64,000 nucleotides of DNA from Sinorhizobium medicae (GTDB taxonomy: Bacteria > Pseudomonadota > Alphaproteobacteria > Rhizobiales > Rhizobiaceae): NCBI RefSeq assembly GCF_007827695.1, contig NZ_VITA01000006.1:124001-188000 (forward strand). The letters run 5' to 3'. This document shows, one piece after another, positions 1-8,458 of the stretch (its first letter is position 1; every line of letters starts with the position of its first letter). Below the pieces are notes generated by a model that was not told where the DNA came from, made no database searches, and was given only the letters and a program-made list of their open reading frames with translations. Made by a program: the position numbers and the translations under genes.

Positions 1-627
1 AGCCAGGCGATGGGGCGCGTCGGCGAGGTGGCGATCCGCACCTGGCAGACCGCCGACAAGATGAAGCGCCAGCGTGGGCGGCTCAAGGAGGAGAGCGGCG
101 GGAATGACAATTTCCGCGTCAAGCGCTACATCGCCAAATACACGATCAACCCGGCGATCGCCCATGGCCTCAGCCATGAGATCGGCTCTCTCGAAACCGG
201 CAAGCGCGCCGATCTCGTCCTGTGGAATCCGGCCTTCTTCGGCGTGAAGCCCGACATGGTGCTGCTGGGCGGAACGATCGCCGCAGCACCGATGGGGGAT
301 CCAAACGCCTCGATTCCCACTCCGCAGCCGGTCCATTATCGGCCAATGTTCGGCGCCTATGGAAAGAGCCGGACCAACTCCTCGGTCACTTTCGTTTCGC
401 AGGCCTCGCTCGATGCGGGGCTCGCCGGCAGGCTTGGCGTCGCCAAGGCGCTCGTTGCCGTCCAGAACACCCGCGGCGGCATCGGCAAGGCGTCGATGGT
501 CCACAACAGCCTCACGCCACATATCGAGGTCGACCCCGAAACCTACGAGGTTCGCGCCAACGGCGAGCTCCTCACCTGCGAGCCGGCGTCGGTACTGCCA
601 ATGGCGCAGCGCTATTTCTTGTTCTAG
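1..627 (+). CDS. ureC: Urease subunit alpha, C-terminal part (cut by window start)
   Basis: This is the last ~208 residues of the nickel enzyme that hydrolyses urea to ammonia and carbamate in the cytoplasm. The frame is open from the first base, so the gene begins outside the window. The segment carries the conserved C-terminal urease stretches [39 protein letters not shown] and a terminal PMAQRYFLF. The full family protein is about 570 residues. The nickel ligands, the carbamylated lysine and the mobile flap lie upstream and cannot be checked. The accessory genes ureE, ureF and ureG follow 1.9 kb downstream on the same strand, which supports the call. I am very sure of the family. Confidence 0.96.
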   Translation, partial: SQAMGRVGEVAIRTWQTADKMKRQRGRLKEESGGNDNFRVKRYIAKYTINPAIAHGLSHEIGSLETGKRADLVLWNPAFFGVKPDMVLLGGTIAAAPMGDPNASIPTPQPVHYRPMFGAYGKSRTNSSVTFVSQASLDAGLAGRLGVAKALVAVQNTRGGIGKASMVHNSLTPHIEVDPETYEVRANGELLTCEPASVLPMAQRYFLF

Positions 628-648
628 ATTGTTGCCCCGGAACAGAGA

Positions 649-1320
649 ATGAAGCGTGCCTTCAGGTGGTTTTGCGGTTCCGTTCTATTCCTGGCGCTTG
701 CAGTGACGGGCGGAGCTCTGATCCCGTCGCCGCTCATGCCTGCCAATGCTTCCGCCGACACCGCGGGGCTACGGCGGATACTCGTCCTTTCCGGTCCCAT
801 ACACACCGACATCGCCATACCCTTGGACGATGACGTCCGGACAGAATTCGGGTTTCTCCGGGATGCGGGCATAGCCCTCCTGCATCCGGATGCTCGATGG
901 CTCATCTTTGGCTGGGGAGGGCGCTCATTCTATCTCGAAACTCCAACCTGGAGCGAGTTGAAGCCTTTGCCGGTCCTGAGAGCGCTTTCAGTCGATCTGT
1001 CTGTGCTGCACGTCGATGTCGCGGGCCCATTCGTCGAGCCGCAGGACGCAATTACCAGTTTCGACATCGATGATGATGGGTTCCGGCGATTGACGGAATA
1101 CATATCCGAAAGTTTCCGGCGGGAGGGTGGTGAGACCGTGCTGATCCCAGATATTTCGTACGGCCCGAACGACCGCTTCTTCGAGGCAAATGGCTACTTC
1201 AATGCCTTGCTCGGCTGCAATACATGGACAGCGGGAGCGCTCAGAAGCAGCGGTCTGCGGACAGGCATCTGGAATCCTTTGCCGGAGACGCTGGACTTTT
1301 CCCTTCGTCTCTACAATTGA
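649..1320 (+). CDS. DUF2459 / TIGR02117 family secreted or membrane-anchored protein
   Basis: A 223-residue protein that starts 21 bases after ureC. Residues 1-28 form a signal peptide or membrane anchor (FRWFCGSVLFLALAVTGG). The family hallmarks are visible: GPIHTDIAIP near residue 50, FGWGGRSFYLETPTW near 87, and a C-terminal YFNALLGCNTWTA with a conserved Cys. The biochemical role of the family is unknown; the conserved His and Cys suggest a possible hydrolase fold, which is inference. Its position directly behind ureC suggests co-transcription, but nothing in the sequence links it to urea metabolism. Confidence 0.8.
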   Translation: MKRAFRWFCGSVLFLALAVTGGALIPSPLMPANASADTAGLRRILVLSGPIHTDIAIPLDDDVRTEFGFLRDAGIALLHPDARWLIFGWGGRSFYLETPTWSELKPLPVLRALSVDLSVLHVDVAGPFVEPQDAITSFDIDDDGFRRLTEYISESFRREGGETVLIPDISYGPNDRFFEANGYFNALLGCNTWTAGALRSSGLRTGIWNPLPETLDFSLRLYN

Positions 1321-1507
1321 ACGTCCGCCAGACGCGCAGCCGGCCGAAAAAGCCATGCATAGCCCGCATGGCTGCCATGCGGAGGGCCTCGAATGATCGC
1401 TTTCATGCTGCGCTGCAGCGGAAATTTCGTTAGGAAGAGCACTCACTTTCCGCCGGTACGCCTTCCTCCCAAGACTGCGCGCCGGCTGCCACCTTTAGGA
1501 GATGATG

Positions 1508-2047
1508 ATGCTCGGCAGAAAAGTTCCCGCTGTAACCTTCCGCACCCGCGTCCGCGACGAGTCCGTCGGCGGTTCCAACCCGTTCCGCTGGCAGGACGTT
1601 ACCTCGGACGACTATTTTGCCGGCAAGCGCGTCGTGCTGTTTTCGCTCCCGGGTGCTTTCACACCGACCTGCTCGACCTACCAGCTGCCGGACTTCGAAA
1701 AGCTTAACTCCGAATTCCGGGCTCTCGGGATCGAGGAGATCTACTGCGTCTCCGTCAACGACGCTTTCGTCATGAACGCCTGGGGCAAATCGCAGGGCCT
1801 CGAGAACGTCAAGCTCATTCCGGACGGTTCGGGCGAGTTCACCCGCAAAATGGGCATGCTCGTCGCCAAGGATAATCTCGGCTTCGGCATGCGCTCCTGG
1901 CGCTACGCCGCTATCGTTAACAATGGCGTTGTCGAGCAGTGGTTCGAAGAGGAAGGCTACTCCGACAATTGCGACAGCGATCCCTACGGCGTCTCCTCGC
2001 CGCAGAACATCCTGGCGGCGCTGAAGTCCCGGAAACTCGCTGCCTGA
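1508..2047 (+). CDS. Peroxiredoxin, Prx5-like
   Basis: A 179-residue thioredoxin-fold peroxidase that would reduce hydrogen peroxide and organic hydroperoxides in the cytoplasm. The peroxidatic site PGAFTPTCST puts the catalytic Cys at position 55; further cysteines are at 80 and 155, the latter a possible resolving Cys as in atypical 2-Cys Prx5 proteins. No glutaredoxin domain is fused, unlike in some bacterial relatives. Three ATGs lie in a row (1502, 1505, 1508); AGGAG at 1497-1501 is best spaced from 1508. A 188-base leader precedes it and a strong terminator follows, so it is probably its own transcription unit inside the urease region. Confidence 0.92.
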   Translation: MLGRKVPAVTFRTRVRDESVGGSNPFRWQDVTSDDYFAGKRVVLFSLPGAFTPTCSTYQLPDFEKLNSEFRALGIEEIYCVSVNDAFVMNAWGKSQGLENVKLIPDGSGEFTRKMGMLVAKDNLGFGMRSWRYAAIVNNGVVEQWFEEEGYSDNCDSDPYGVSSPQNILAALKSRKLAA

Positions 2048-2068
2048 TTCCGATTTGCCGACATAGAC

Positions 2069-2145
2069 AAAGCCCTGGCACCGCAAGCAGGCTTCTGAAA
2101 ATCCACGCGATTTTCGCCTTCCTGCTGGTGCCGGGGCTTTTTCTT
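2069..2145 (+). terminator. Compound rho-independent terminator after the peroxiredoxin gene
   Basis: AAAGCCC and GGCACC on the left pair with GGTGCC and GGGCTTTTT on the right, with GCAGG/CCTGC inside. The inner loop holds a second hairpin, GAAAATC-CACGC-GATTTTC, at 2097-2115. The right arm runs into TTTTT. The structure ends peroxiredoxin transcription before the next gene. Confidence 0.8.
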
Positions 2146-2236
2146 GCTACAGTGAAGGCTTCGAAGAGGAAGCGGATGCGGGGGCGGGAACCGTGAACGC
2201 TTCGACGTTTCATTGGCAAGGGGAATGCAGAAATTT

Positions 2237-2533
2237 ATGGTTTACATCATTGCGTATCTGACGGCCCATACGGGCAAGGGCGGCGAGGTTGTGGCGCTTA
2301 CGAAATCGTTGATCGAGGCGACGCGAAGCGAGGCCGGATGCGTCAGCTATGAACTTTATCGCAAGCCTACCGATCCCGACGCACTGGTGTTCGTCGAAAC
2401 ATGGAAGGACAGGGCAGCGATCGACGCGCATTTTGCCGAACCGCATCTGAAGGCCTTCCAGACTGCCGCGGCGAGCCTGCTGGCGAGCGCACGCGTCGAA
2501 ATCGTGCATCCGGAAAAGGTCGAGGTGGTTTGA
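2237..2533 (+). CDS. Small antibiotic-biosynthesis-monooxygenase (ABM) domain protein
   Basis: A 98-residue single-domain ferredoxin-like dimeric alpha-beta barrel protein, the fold of quinol monooxygenases such as YgiN. Visible family features are the N-terminal strand [13 protein letters not shown], the central [28 protein letters not shown] and the helix AEPHLKAFQ. The true substrate cannot be told from sequence. In-frame starts exist at 2213 (TTG), 2225 and 2237; homologues usually begin at the VYIIAY strand, and AAGGGGA at 2218-2224 is usable only for 2237. The stop is one base before the ureE start, so it probably shares a transcript with ureEFG. Confidence 0.8.
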   Translation: MVYIIAYLTAHTGKGGEVVALTKSLIEATRSEAGCVSYELYRKPTDPDALVFVETWKDRAAIDAHFAEPHLKAFQTAAASLLASARVEIVHPEKVEVV

Positions 2534-2534
2534 A

Positions 2535-2999
2535 GTGCCATATCGGTCGACCGAAGTCCTTACGCCCGGTCCTTCCGAAGAGGCGCCGCTGCATCGCGTG
2601 AACCTGACTCATGACCAGCGCCACTTGCGCCGTAAGCTCCTCCACCTCGAAAACGAAGACGTGGTGATGCTCGATCTCAAGGCGGCGGTGATGCTCGCCG
2701 ATGGCGACCTCCTGGTGCTCGAAGGCGGCGGCTATATCGAGGTAAAAGCGGCCACGGAGGAGCTTTACGACATCCGAGCGCGTAACCCGTTGCATCTCAT
2801 CGAGCTGGCCTGGCATCTGGGTAACCGGCACCTGCCGGCGGCGATTGAGGAGGGCCGGATCCTGATTGCTCGCGACCCGGTTATCCGCGCCATGCTCGAA
2901 GGCCTTGGCGCTACCGTCACGGAAGTGAACTTACCCTTCCACCCTCTACGCGGCGCCTATCACCAGCACGGCCACGGCGACCGTCACAGCCATGGCTGA
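2535..2999 (+). CDS. ureE: Urease accessory protein UreE (nickel metallochaperone)
   Basis: A 154-residue protein that delivers nickel to apo-urease within the UreDFG complex. It has the N-terminal peptide-binding domain ([15 protein letters not shown]), the metal-binding core [18 protein letters not shown] with its conserved histidine, and a short His-rich tail, [12 protein letters not shown], for extra nickel binding. The start used is GTG at 2535, one base after the stop of the preceding gene; no ATG fits upstream of the conserved region. The 3' end overlaps ureF by 8 bases, indicating translational coupling. Confidence 0.94.
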   Translation: MPYRSTEVLTPGPSEEAPLHRVNLTHDQRHLRRKLLHLENEDVVMLDLKAAVMLADGDLLVLEGGGYIEVKAATEELYDIRARNPLHLIELAWHLGNRHLPAAIEEGRILIARDPVIRAMLEGLGATVTEVNLPFHPLRGAYHQHGHGDRHSHG

Positions 3000-3663
3000 A
3001 CATGCCGATACGCAGGCGTTGCTGCGCCTCGTTACCTGGCTCTCGCCCGCCTTTCCCGTCGGCTCCTTCTCCTATTCCGGCGGATTGGAGCAGGCAATTC
3101 ACCAAGGATTGGTCACGAGCGCCGATGATTTGCGGCTTTGGTGCGAAACGCTCCTGGAGCGCGGCAACACCTGGAACGATGCGCTGCTTCTATCGGAAAG
3201 TTACCGAGCATACGGTGATGCCCAGCGGCTGATTGCGGTTTCGGAGCTTGCCGAGGCGCTTGCCGGATCGCGCGAACGGCATATGGAAACCATGCTCCTC
3301 GGCGAGGCTTTCCTGGCTGCCGCCGGACATTGGCCGCATCCGTCGCTCGCAGTCCTCGGAACAAAGGCTGCGTATCCGGTGTCCGTGGGGGCGGTTGCCG
3401 GAGCGCATCGTACCGGCCTCAAGCCGGCGCTCGCCGCCTTTCTCAATGCGACAGTATCGAACGCCGTTTCGGTCGCCATCCGCTGCGGCATTACCGGCCA
3501 GCGCGACGGCGTCGGCGTTCTTGCGCGCGTCGAGGACACGATCGGCGCGGTTGTTGCGCGCGCCGCGGCCGCCTCGCTTGAGGACCTGGGCGGCGCGACG
3601 TTCATTGCGGAAATTGCGTCACTGAAGCATGAAAACCTGCATTCGCGCCTGTTCCGCTCATAA
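2992..3663 (+). CDS. ureF: Urease accessory protein UreF
   Basis: A 223-residue, all-helical accessory protein that joins UreD and UreG on apo-urease and gates GTP-dependent nickel insertion. Diagnostic segments are [16 protein letters not shown]-like residues 13-28 (here [20 protein letters not shown]), [10 protein letters not shown], and a C-terminal [14 protein letters not shown]. The length is typical of the family. The start overlaps the ureE end, and its stop codon TAA shares a base with an upstream in-frame ATG of ureG, so the three genes form one tight translational unit. Confidence 0.95.
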   Translation: MAEHADTQALLRLVTWLSPAFPVGSFSYSGGLEQAIHQGLVTSADDLRLWCETLLERGNTWNDALLLSESYRAYGDAQRLIAVSELAEALAGSRERHMETMLLGEAFLAAAGHWPHPSLAVLGTKAAYPVSVGAVAGAHRTGLKPALAAFLNATVSNAVSVAIRCGITGQRDGVGVLARVEDTIGAVVARAAAASLEDLGGATFIAEIASLKHENLHSRLFRS

Positions 3664-3695
3664 TGCAGGAACAGATAGTCGAAAGGATAGAATTG

Positions 3696-4307
3696 ATGCC
3701 ATCTAAAAACGGTCCGCTTCGCGTTGGTATCGGTGGTCCGGTCGGCTCCGGTAAGACGGCGCTGACCGAAAAGCTCTGCAAGGCGATGCGGGAGAGATAT
3801 TCCCTCGCGGTCGTCACAAACGACATCTACACGAAAGAGGACGCAGAGGCGCTCGTCCGGATGCAGGCTTTGCCTTCGGAACGAATCGTCGGCGTCGAGA
3901 CCGGTGGATGCCCCCATACGGCCATTCGCGAGGACGCATCGATCAATCTTCAGGCAATTGCGGATCTGAACCGCCGGCTTCCCGAGCTGGACCTCGTCTT
4001 CATAGAATCCGGCGGCGATAATCTCGCGGCGACCTTCTCGCCCGATCTCGCCGATCTGACGATTTATGTGATCTCGGTTTGTCAGGGCGAGGAAATTCCG
4101 CGCAAGGGCGGACCGGGAATCACCAAGTCGGATCTATTGGTGATCAACAAAAAGGATCTCGCCCCCCATGTCGGCGCAGACCTCGAGATCATGGAAAGGG
4201 ATGCGGCGCGGATGCGCGGCGAGAAGCCCTTCGTGTTTTCCGACATGAAACGGGGCGATGGGGTGGAGCGGATCGTCGATTTCCTGATACTGCATGGTGG
4301 TCTCTAA
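3696..4307 (+). CDS. ureG: Urease accessory GTPase UreG
   Basis: A 203-residue SIMIBI-class GTPase that powers nickel transfer to urease. The P-loop GGPVGSGKT sits at residues 13-21. Further marks are [13 protein letters not shown], the metal-binding [16 protein letters not shown] (Cys-Pro-His), [19 protein letters not shown] and the base-recognition NKKDLAP. An ATG at 3663 in the same frame would overlap ureF, but AAAGGA at 3682-3687 lies 8 bases before the ATG at 3696, which also gives the usual family length. No further urease gene follows; the next gene is on the opposite strand. Confidence 0.96.
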   Translation: MPSKNGPLRVGIGGPVGSGKTALTEKLCKAMRERYSLAVVTNDIYTKEDAEALVRMQALPSERIVGVETGGCPHTAIREDASINLQAIADLNRRLPELDLVFIESGGDNLAATFSPDLADLTIYVISVCQGEEIPRKGGPGITKSDLLVINKKDLAPHVGADLEIMERDAARMRGEKPFVFSDMKRGDGVERIVDFLILHGGL

Positions 4308-4317
4308 GCCGCCTCGG

Positions 4318-5007
4318 TCAGAATCGCTCCAGTGCCTCTCTATCGCGGATTTCGATCAGGCGGCCCTTCACGATGACGCCCGACTGCCGCAGGGTCGAGA
4401 AGGCGCGCGAGAGCGCCTCCGGCGCAAGCCCGAGCTTGCCTGCCAGCACATTCTTTTGAAATGGAAGCCGGAAGGTGAAGGCCGGTGAGTCGCCCGGGCA
4501 CTGGCCGAGGATGTAGTTTGCGACACGCTGCGGTGCGGTCAGCAATCGATCCTCGGCAAGGCGCTTTTCCGTCATCTGCCCATGACGGCAGAGGAGTTCT
4601 AGGAGCGCCCACGCCACATCGGCCTCTTCGCGGACAAGCCGGCAAAGCCTCGGGCCGTCCAGCTTCGCGATAATGGACGGGTGCACGGCTTGCGCGTGTG
4701 CGGTTGCGCGCTGATCAAGGAAGACGGCCTTTTCGCCGAAAAGCGCGCCCCTGGGAAACACGGCGATGTCCGCCTCGCGCCCGCCCTTGCCGGTGCCGTA
4801 GAGACGCACGAGGCCGGAGACGACGAAGAAGACGTGCTCGATGGCGTCGCCCTGATGGAAAAGAACATCCTGCGCCTCGTGTCTTGAAATGGTGGCGCCT
4901 TCAAGAACAGCTTCGGCGGCGGGTGCCGGCAGGTTTGCGAAAAGACGCGAACCGAGAAGCACGGCCCTGTCGTTCGAAGTCAGTCGCGAGGTCTTCATTC
5001 CAGCCAT
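4318..5007 (-). CDS. Crp/Fnr-family transcriptional regulator
   Basis: A ~229-residue regulator with an N-terminal cyclic-nucleotide-binding-like beta roll (LFHQGDAIEHVFFVVSGLVRLYG, with FPRGALFGE), a dimer helix, and a C-terminal winged helix (NVLAGKLGLAPEALSRAFSTL). No Fnr-type Cys cluster is present at the N-terminus, so it should not bind a 4Fe-4S cluster that way; a DNR/NnrR-like nitric oxide sensor or another effector class is possible. In-frame starts lie at 5013 (TTG), 5007 and 4998. A perfect TTGA-N6-TCAA palindrome is 48 bases upstream, suggesting control by itself or by a FixK/Fnr protein. It ends 11 bases from ureG, tail to tail. Confidence 0.88.
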   Translation of the reverse strand: MAGMKTSRLTSNDRAVLLGSRLFANLPAPAAEAVLEGATISRHEAQDVLFHQGDAIEHVFFVVSGLVRLYGTGKGGREADIAVFPRGALFGEKAVFLDQRATAHAQAVHPSIIAKLDGPRLCRLVREEADVAWALLELLCRHGQMTEKRLAEDRLLTAPQRVANYILGQCPGDSPAFTFRLPFQKNVLAGKLGLAPEALSRAFSTLRQSGVIVKGRLIEIRDREALERF

Positions 5008-5054
5008 CCCCAATAAAGTCGAGGTGACGCTACGACTTCCGGACAGGTGGTGAG

Positions 5055-5068
5055 TTGACCTTGGTCAA
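5055..5068 (-). promoter_or_regulatory. FixK/Fnr-type box (TTGA-N6-TCAA) upstream of the Crp/Fnr gene
   Basis: TTGACCTTGGTCAA is a perfect palindrome that matches the Fnr/FixK anaerobox TTGA-N6-TCAA. It lies 48 bases before the ATG of the Crp/Fnr gene and outside any gene. The site is seen directly; which regulator binds it is inferred. Confidence 0.72.
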
Positions 5069-5082
5069 AAGCTCATGGAGAA

Positions 5083-5108
5083 AGCCCGCGCTCCAGGAAG
5101 CGCGGGCT
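5083..5108 (-). terminator. Rho-independent terminator of the RND operon
   Basis: AGCCCGCGCT and AGCGCGGGCT form a perfect 10-bp stem with a 6-base loop. Read on the minus strand it is followed by TTTC and lies 24 bases past the RND stop codon. Confidence 0.75.
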
Positions 5109-5131
5109 ATCTGCAACGAAGTCGGGAGACG

Positions 5132-8100
5132 TTATTCCGCAGCCAGCGCCGGATGGCTGATGACCTTCCGGTCGGATTTGCGGCGCTTCTCGTCTTCGAG
5201 CGCCTTCACGCGCTCTTCGAGGCTCTCGATTGTGCTGCCCTGTTCGGCGGCGAGCTTGCTCAGGGCCTCCTGATCAAGCGGCAGCTCCTCCTCGTCCTTC
5301 TTGCCGATGAAGCGGCCGAAGGTCCAGGCGAGGAGCCGCGACAGGTCGTCCATGATCAGGAAGAAGGAGGGCACGACGACAAGGCTCAGGACCGTCGAGA
5401 CGATGATGCCTCCGATGACGGCGATCGCCATTGGCGCACGGAAGGAACCGCCTTCGCCGACGCCGAGTGCCGAGGGGAGCATGCCCGCGGACATTGCGAT
5501 CGAGGTCATGACGATCGGACGCGCCCGCTTTCGGCCCGCCTCTATCATCGCAAGCGTCCGATCCATGCCGTGATGCATCATCTCGATTCCGAAGTCGACG
5601 AGCAGGATCGCGTTCTTGGTGACAATGCCCATCAGCATCAGAATGCCGATCAGAACCGGCATCGAAAGCGCGTTCTGCGTCAGGATCAGGGCTGCCGCCA
5701 CGCCGCCGATGGCGAGCGGCAGCGAGAACAGGATCGTGAAGGGCTGGATAACATCCTTGAACAAGAGGATGAGTACGACCAGCACCATCATCAGGCCGAG
5801 CAGCATGGCGTTGCCGAAGCTCTCCTGCATTTCCGCCTGCACCTCGGCATCGCCGCTTTCGAGGAATTGGACCGTTGCGGGGAGTTCCGCGTCGGCAGCG
5901 ATCTGTCGGAAGCGGGCTGATGCCGTGTCCAGAGCGACGCCGGCGGGGAGGTCGGCGCCGAGCTTGACGACGCGGTAACGGTCGTAACGCTTGATGGAAC
6001 TCGGCCCCTCCGCATAGTTGATGTCGGCGACGCTCGACAGCGGAACGGTGGCCCCGGATGCGGTCTGAACCTTGAGATTGCGGATCGCCGCGAGATCGGT
6101 ACGGAAGTCGCGGTTGAGTTGGACCCGGATCGGGATCAGACGTCCGTCGAGAGCGATCTTCGTCAACTGTGCGTCGATATCGCCGATCGTGGCGATGCGG
6201 ATCACCTCGGATATCTGCGCCGTGGTGATGCCCAGCCGGGACATCTGTTCGTCACGTGGCCGGATCTGCAGTTCCGGTCGGGGCAGCGCACCTTCCGGGC
6301 TTACATTGGCAAGCAACGGATCTCGGCGCAGGTCCGCTTCGAGAGTGGCAACGGCCTTATCGAGATCCGCCTCGTTGTTGGAGAGCAGGTTGAACGACAG
6401 GTCGCGCTCGCCTCGATCGTTGAGCTTGGTGACGCGAACGTCCGGAATCGACCGCAACCGGGCGAAGATTTCCCTCTCGATCGCGGATTGCGGTATGATC
6501 CGGCCCGCCGGGGGCAGTTTCGGAAGATACTCGCCGATGAGCGGCGTGCGGCCGATCACATCGTTGACGACCTTGTTGATCAGCGAATGGTCGAGCTTCC
6601 TGAGAAGCACCGTAACGGCGGCGCGCCTCAGTTCCAGGTCGCCCTTCGGCGATGCACCACCAAGCACGAAGACGTTCTCCACACCCTCGACATCCTTGAT
6701 GCGGTTATAAATCTCGGTCGTGGTCCGATCCGTATCGGCGAGCATCGCATCGGGCGGGAGCTCGATCGACAGGCTGACACGCGAACTGTCTTCCGGCGGC
6801 AGGAAGCTGCCCGGGACGAAGACGAGCAGCGCGATCACGGAACCGACCGAAAGCAGGATTGCCGCAAGCAGCGTGGAGTAGCGCGTATACCAGCGTTTCG
6901 TGGTGAAGCGCACGAGGCGCGTATACTGGCGCATCATGAAGCCTTCATCGTCATCATGCCCGCTCGCATCCGAAGGCTTCATCAGGTAGGCAGCCATGAC
7001 CGGCGTGATCAGCCGGGCGACGAGCAGTGAGAAGAACACCGAAACGGCGACCGTCAGGCCGAACTGGATGAAATATTGCCCTGGAATGCCCGGCATGAAG
7101 GACACGGGCACGAAGACGGCGATGATGGTGAAGGTGGTGGCGATCACCGCAAGGCCGATCTCGTCCGCGGCCTCTATCGCTGCGCGGTAGGGCGACTTGC
7201 CCATCCGGATGTGGCGCTCGATATTCTCGATCTCCACGATCGCATCGTCGACGAGAATACCCGTTGCGAGCGTCATCGCCAGAAAGCTGACGAGGTTCAG
7301 CGAAAAACCGAGCAGTTCCATCACCCAGAAGGTGGGGATGGCCGAGAGGGGCAATGCGACAGCCGAAATCAGGGTTGCGCGCCAATTGCGCAGGAACAGC
7401 ATAACGACGATGACGGCGAGAACCGCGCCTTCTATCAGCGTGTGGATCGCCGCCTCGTAGTTGCCGTAGGTGAAGTAGACCGAGTCGTCCACCATTTCGA
7501 TGGAGACGTCCGGATGCTTGGCGCGGATATCGTCCAGCGTCTTGGCGACCGTCTCCGCGACCGACACTTCGCTCGCGCCTTTGGCGCGGAAGACGGCGAA
7601 GGTGACGCCCGGCTGTCCGTTGAAGCGGGCGAACGACTTCGGCTCCTCATAGGTGTCGATCACCTTGCCGAGCTCCGACAGACGGACGAAGCGCCCGTTC
7701 GGCAGAGCAATCATCGTATCGGCGAGCGCTGTTACGTCTCGCGTGTCGCCCAAGGTTCGGATTGCCTGCTCGCTGCCGCCGACCTGACCGCGGCCCGAAC
7801 CAAGGTCCATATTCATCCGGCGAAGCTGAGCATTGACGTCGGCGGCGCTGATGCCAAAGGAATTCAGACGGTCTTCGTCGAGTTCGACCCGCACCTCGCG
7901 ATCGGAGCCGCCGTAGCGGTCGACGCGGCCGATGCCGGTCTGGCCCTGTATGGCACGCTTGATCGTGTCGTCGACGAACCAGGAGAGCTCCTCCAGGGTC
8001 ATGCCTGGCGACGAGACGGAAAATGTCTGGATCGCCTGGCCTTCGACGTCGACTTTGGAAACGATCGGCTCTTCGATCGAGGTCGGCAGGTCGCTTCGGA

Positions 8101-8443
8101 TACGGTCGATGGCATCCTTGACGTCCTGTACGGCCTGCGTGGTCGGAACCTCCATGCGGAAGATGACCGCAGTCGTCGAAATGCCGTCGGTGATCGTCGA
8201 CTCGATATGGTCGACGCCAGTGACGCCGGCGACCGCGTCCTCGATCTCCTTGGTGACCTGGGTTTCCAGCTCGGCGGGGGCAGCACCGCTCTGCGTGACG
8301 GCGATCGAAACGATCGGCACGTCGATGTTCGGGAAGCGGGTGATGGGCAGAGAATTGAACGACTGCCATCCCAGAACGACGAGCACGAAGAACGCCAGGA
8401 TCGGCGCGACCGGATTGCGGATAGACCAGGCGGAGAAATTCAT
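5132..8443 (-). CDS. RND-family multidrug efflux permease (AcrB/HAE1-like)
   Basis: A 1103-residue inner-membrane proton-driven exporter of the tripartite RND class. The N-terminal helix (PVAPILAFFVLVVLGWQSF), two large periplasmic loops, and twelve expected membrane segments are visible. TM4 carries the proton-relay signature GILVDDAIVEIENIERH near residue 400, and the second half repeats the fold (MGIVTKNAILLVDFG). Acidic loop residues typical of heavy-metal pumps are not obvious, so drug or lipid-like export is more likely. The last ~55 residues form a charged heptad-like tail (STIESLEERVKALEDEKRR), longer than in AcrB. It follows its adaptor gene by 15 bases and ends at a terminator. No outer-membrane channel gene is next to it. 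Confidence 0.93.
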   Translation of the reverse strand: MNFSAWSIRNPVAPILAFFVLVVLGWQSFNSLPITRFPNIDVPIVSIAVTQSGAAPAELETQVTKEIEDAVAGVTGVDHIESTITDGISTTAVIFRMEVPTTQAVQDVKDAIDRIRSDLPTSIEEPIVSKVDVEGQAIQTFSVSSPGMTLEELSWFVDDTIKRAIQGQTGIGRVDRYGGSDREVRVELDEDRLNSFGISAADVNAQLRRMNMDLGSGRGQVGGSEQAIRTLGDTRDVTALADTMIALPNGRFVRLSELGKVIDTYEEPKSFARFNGQPGVTFAVFRAKGASEVSVAETVAKTLDDIRAKHPDVSIEMVDDSVYFTYGNYEAAIHTLIEGAVLAVIVVMLFLRNWRATLISAVALPLSAIPTFWVMELLGFSLNLVSFLAMTLATGILVDDAIVEIENIERHIRMGKSPYRAAIEAADEIGLAVIATTFTIIAVFVPVSFMPGIPGQYFIQFGLTVAVSVFFSLLVARLITPVMAAYLMKPSDASGHDDDEGFMMRQYTRLVRFTTKRWYTRYSTLLAAILLSVGSVIALLVFVPGSFLPPEDSSRVSLSIELPPDAMLADTDRTTTEIYNRIKDVEGVENVFVLGGASPKGDLELRRAAVTVLLRKLDHSLINKVVNDVIGRTPLIGEYLPKLPPAGRIIPQSAIEREIFARLRSIPDVRVTKLNDRGERDLSFNLLSNNEADLDKAVATLEADLRRDPLLANVSPEGALPRPELQIRPRDEQMSRLGITTAQISEVIRIATIGDIDAQLTKIALDGRLIPIRVQLNRDFRTDLAAIRNLKVQTASGATVPLSSVADINYAEGPSSIKRYDRYRVVKLGADLPAGVALDTASARFRQIAADAELPATVQFLESGDAEVQAEMQESFGNAMLLGLMMVLVVLILLFKDVIQPFTILFSLPLAIGGVAAALILTQNALSMPVLIGILMLMGIVTKNAILLVDFGIEMMHHGMDRTLAMIEAGRKRARPIVMTSIAMSAGMLPSALGVGEGGSFRAPMAIAVIGGIIVSTVLSLVVVPSFFLIMDDLSRLLAWTFGRFIGKKDEEELPLDQEALSKLAAEQGSTIESLEERVKALEDEKRRKSDRKVISHPALAAE

Positions 8444-8458
8444 GGTCTCATGTTCCCG

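Noticed and set aside
2237-2533. The small monooxygenase as a second haem oxygenase
   Set aside because: It lacks the Asn-Trp-His triad seen in the protein at 49608 and sits in the urease region, far from haem genes.
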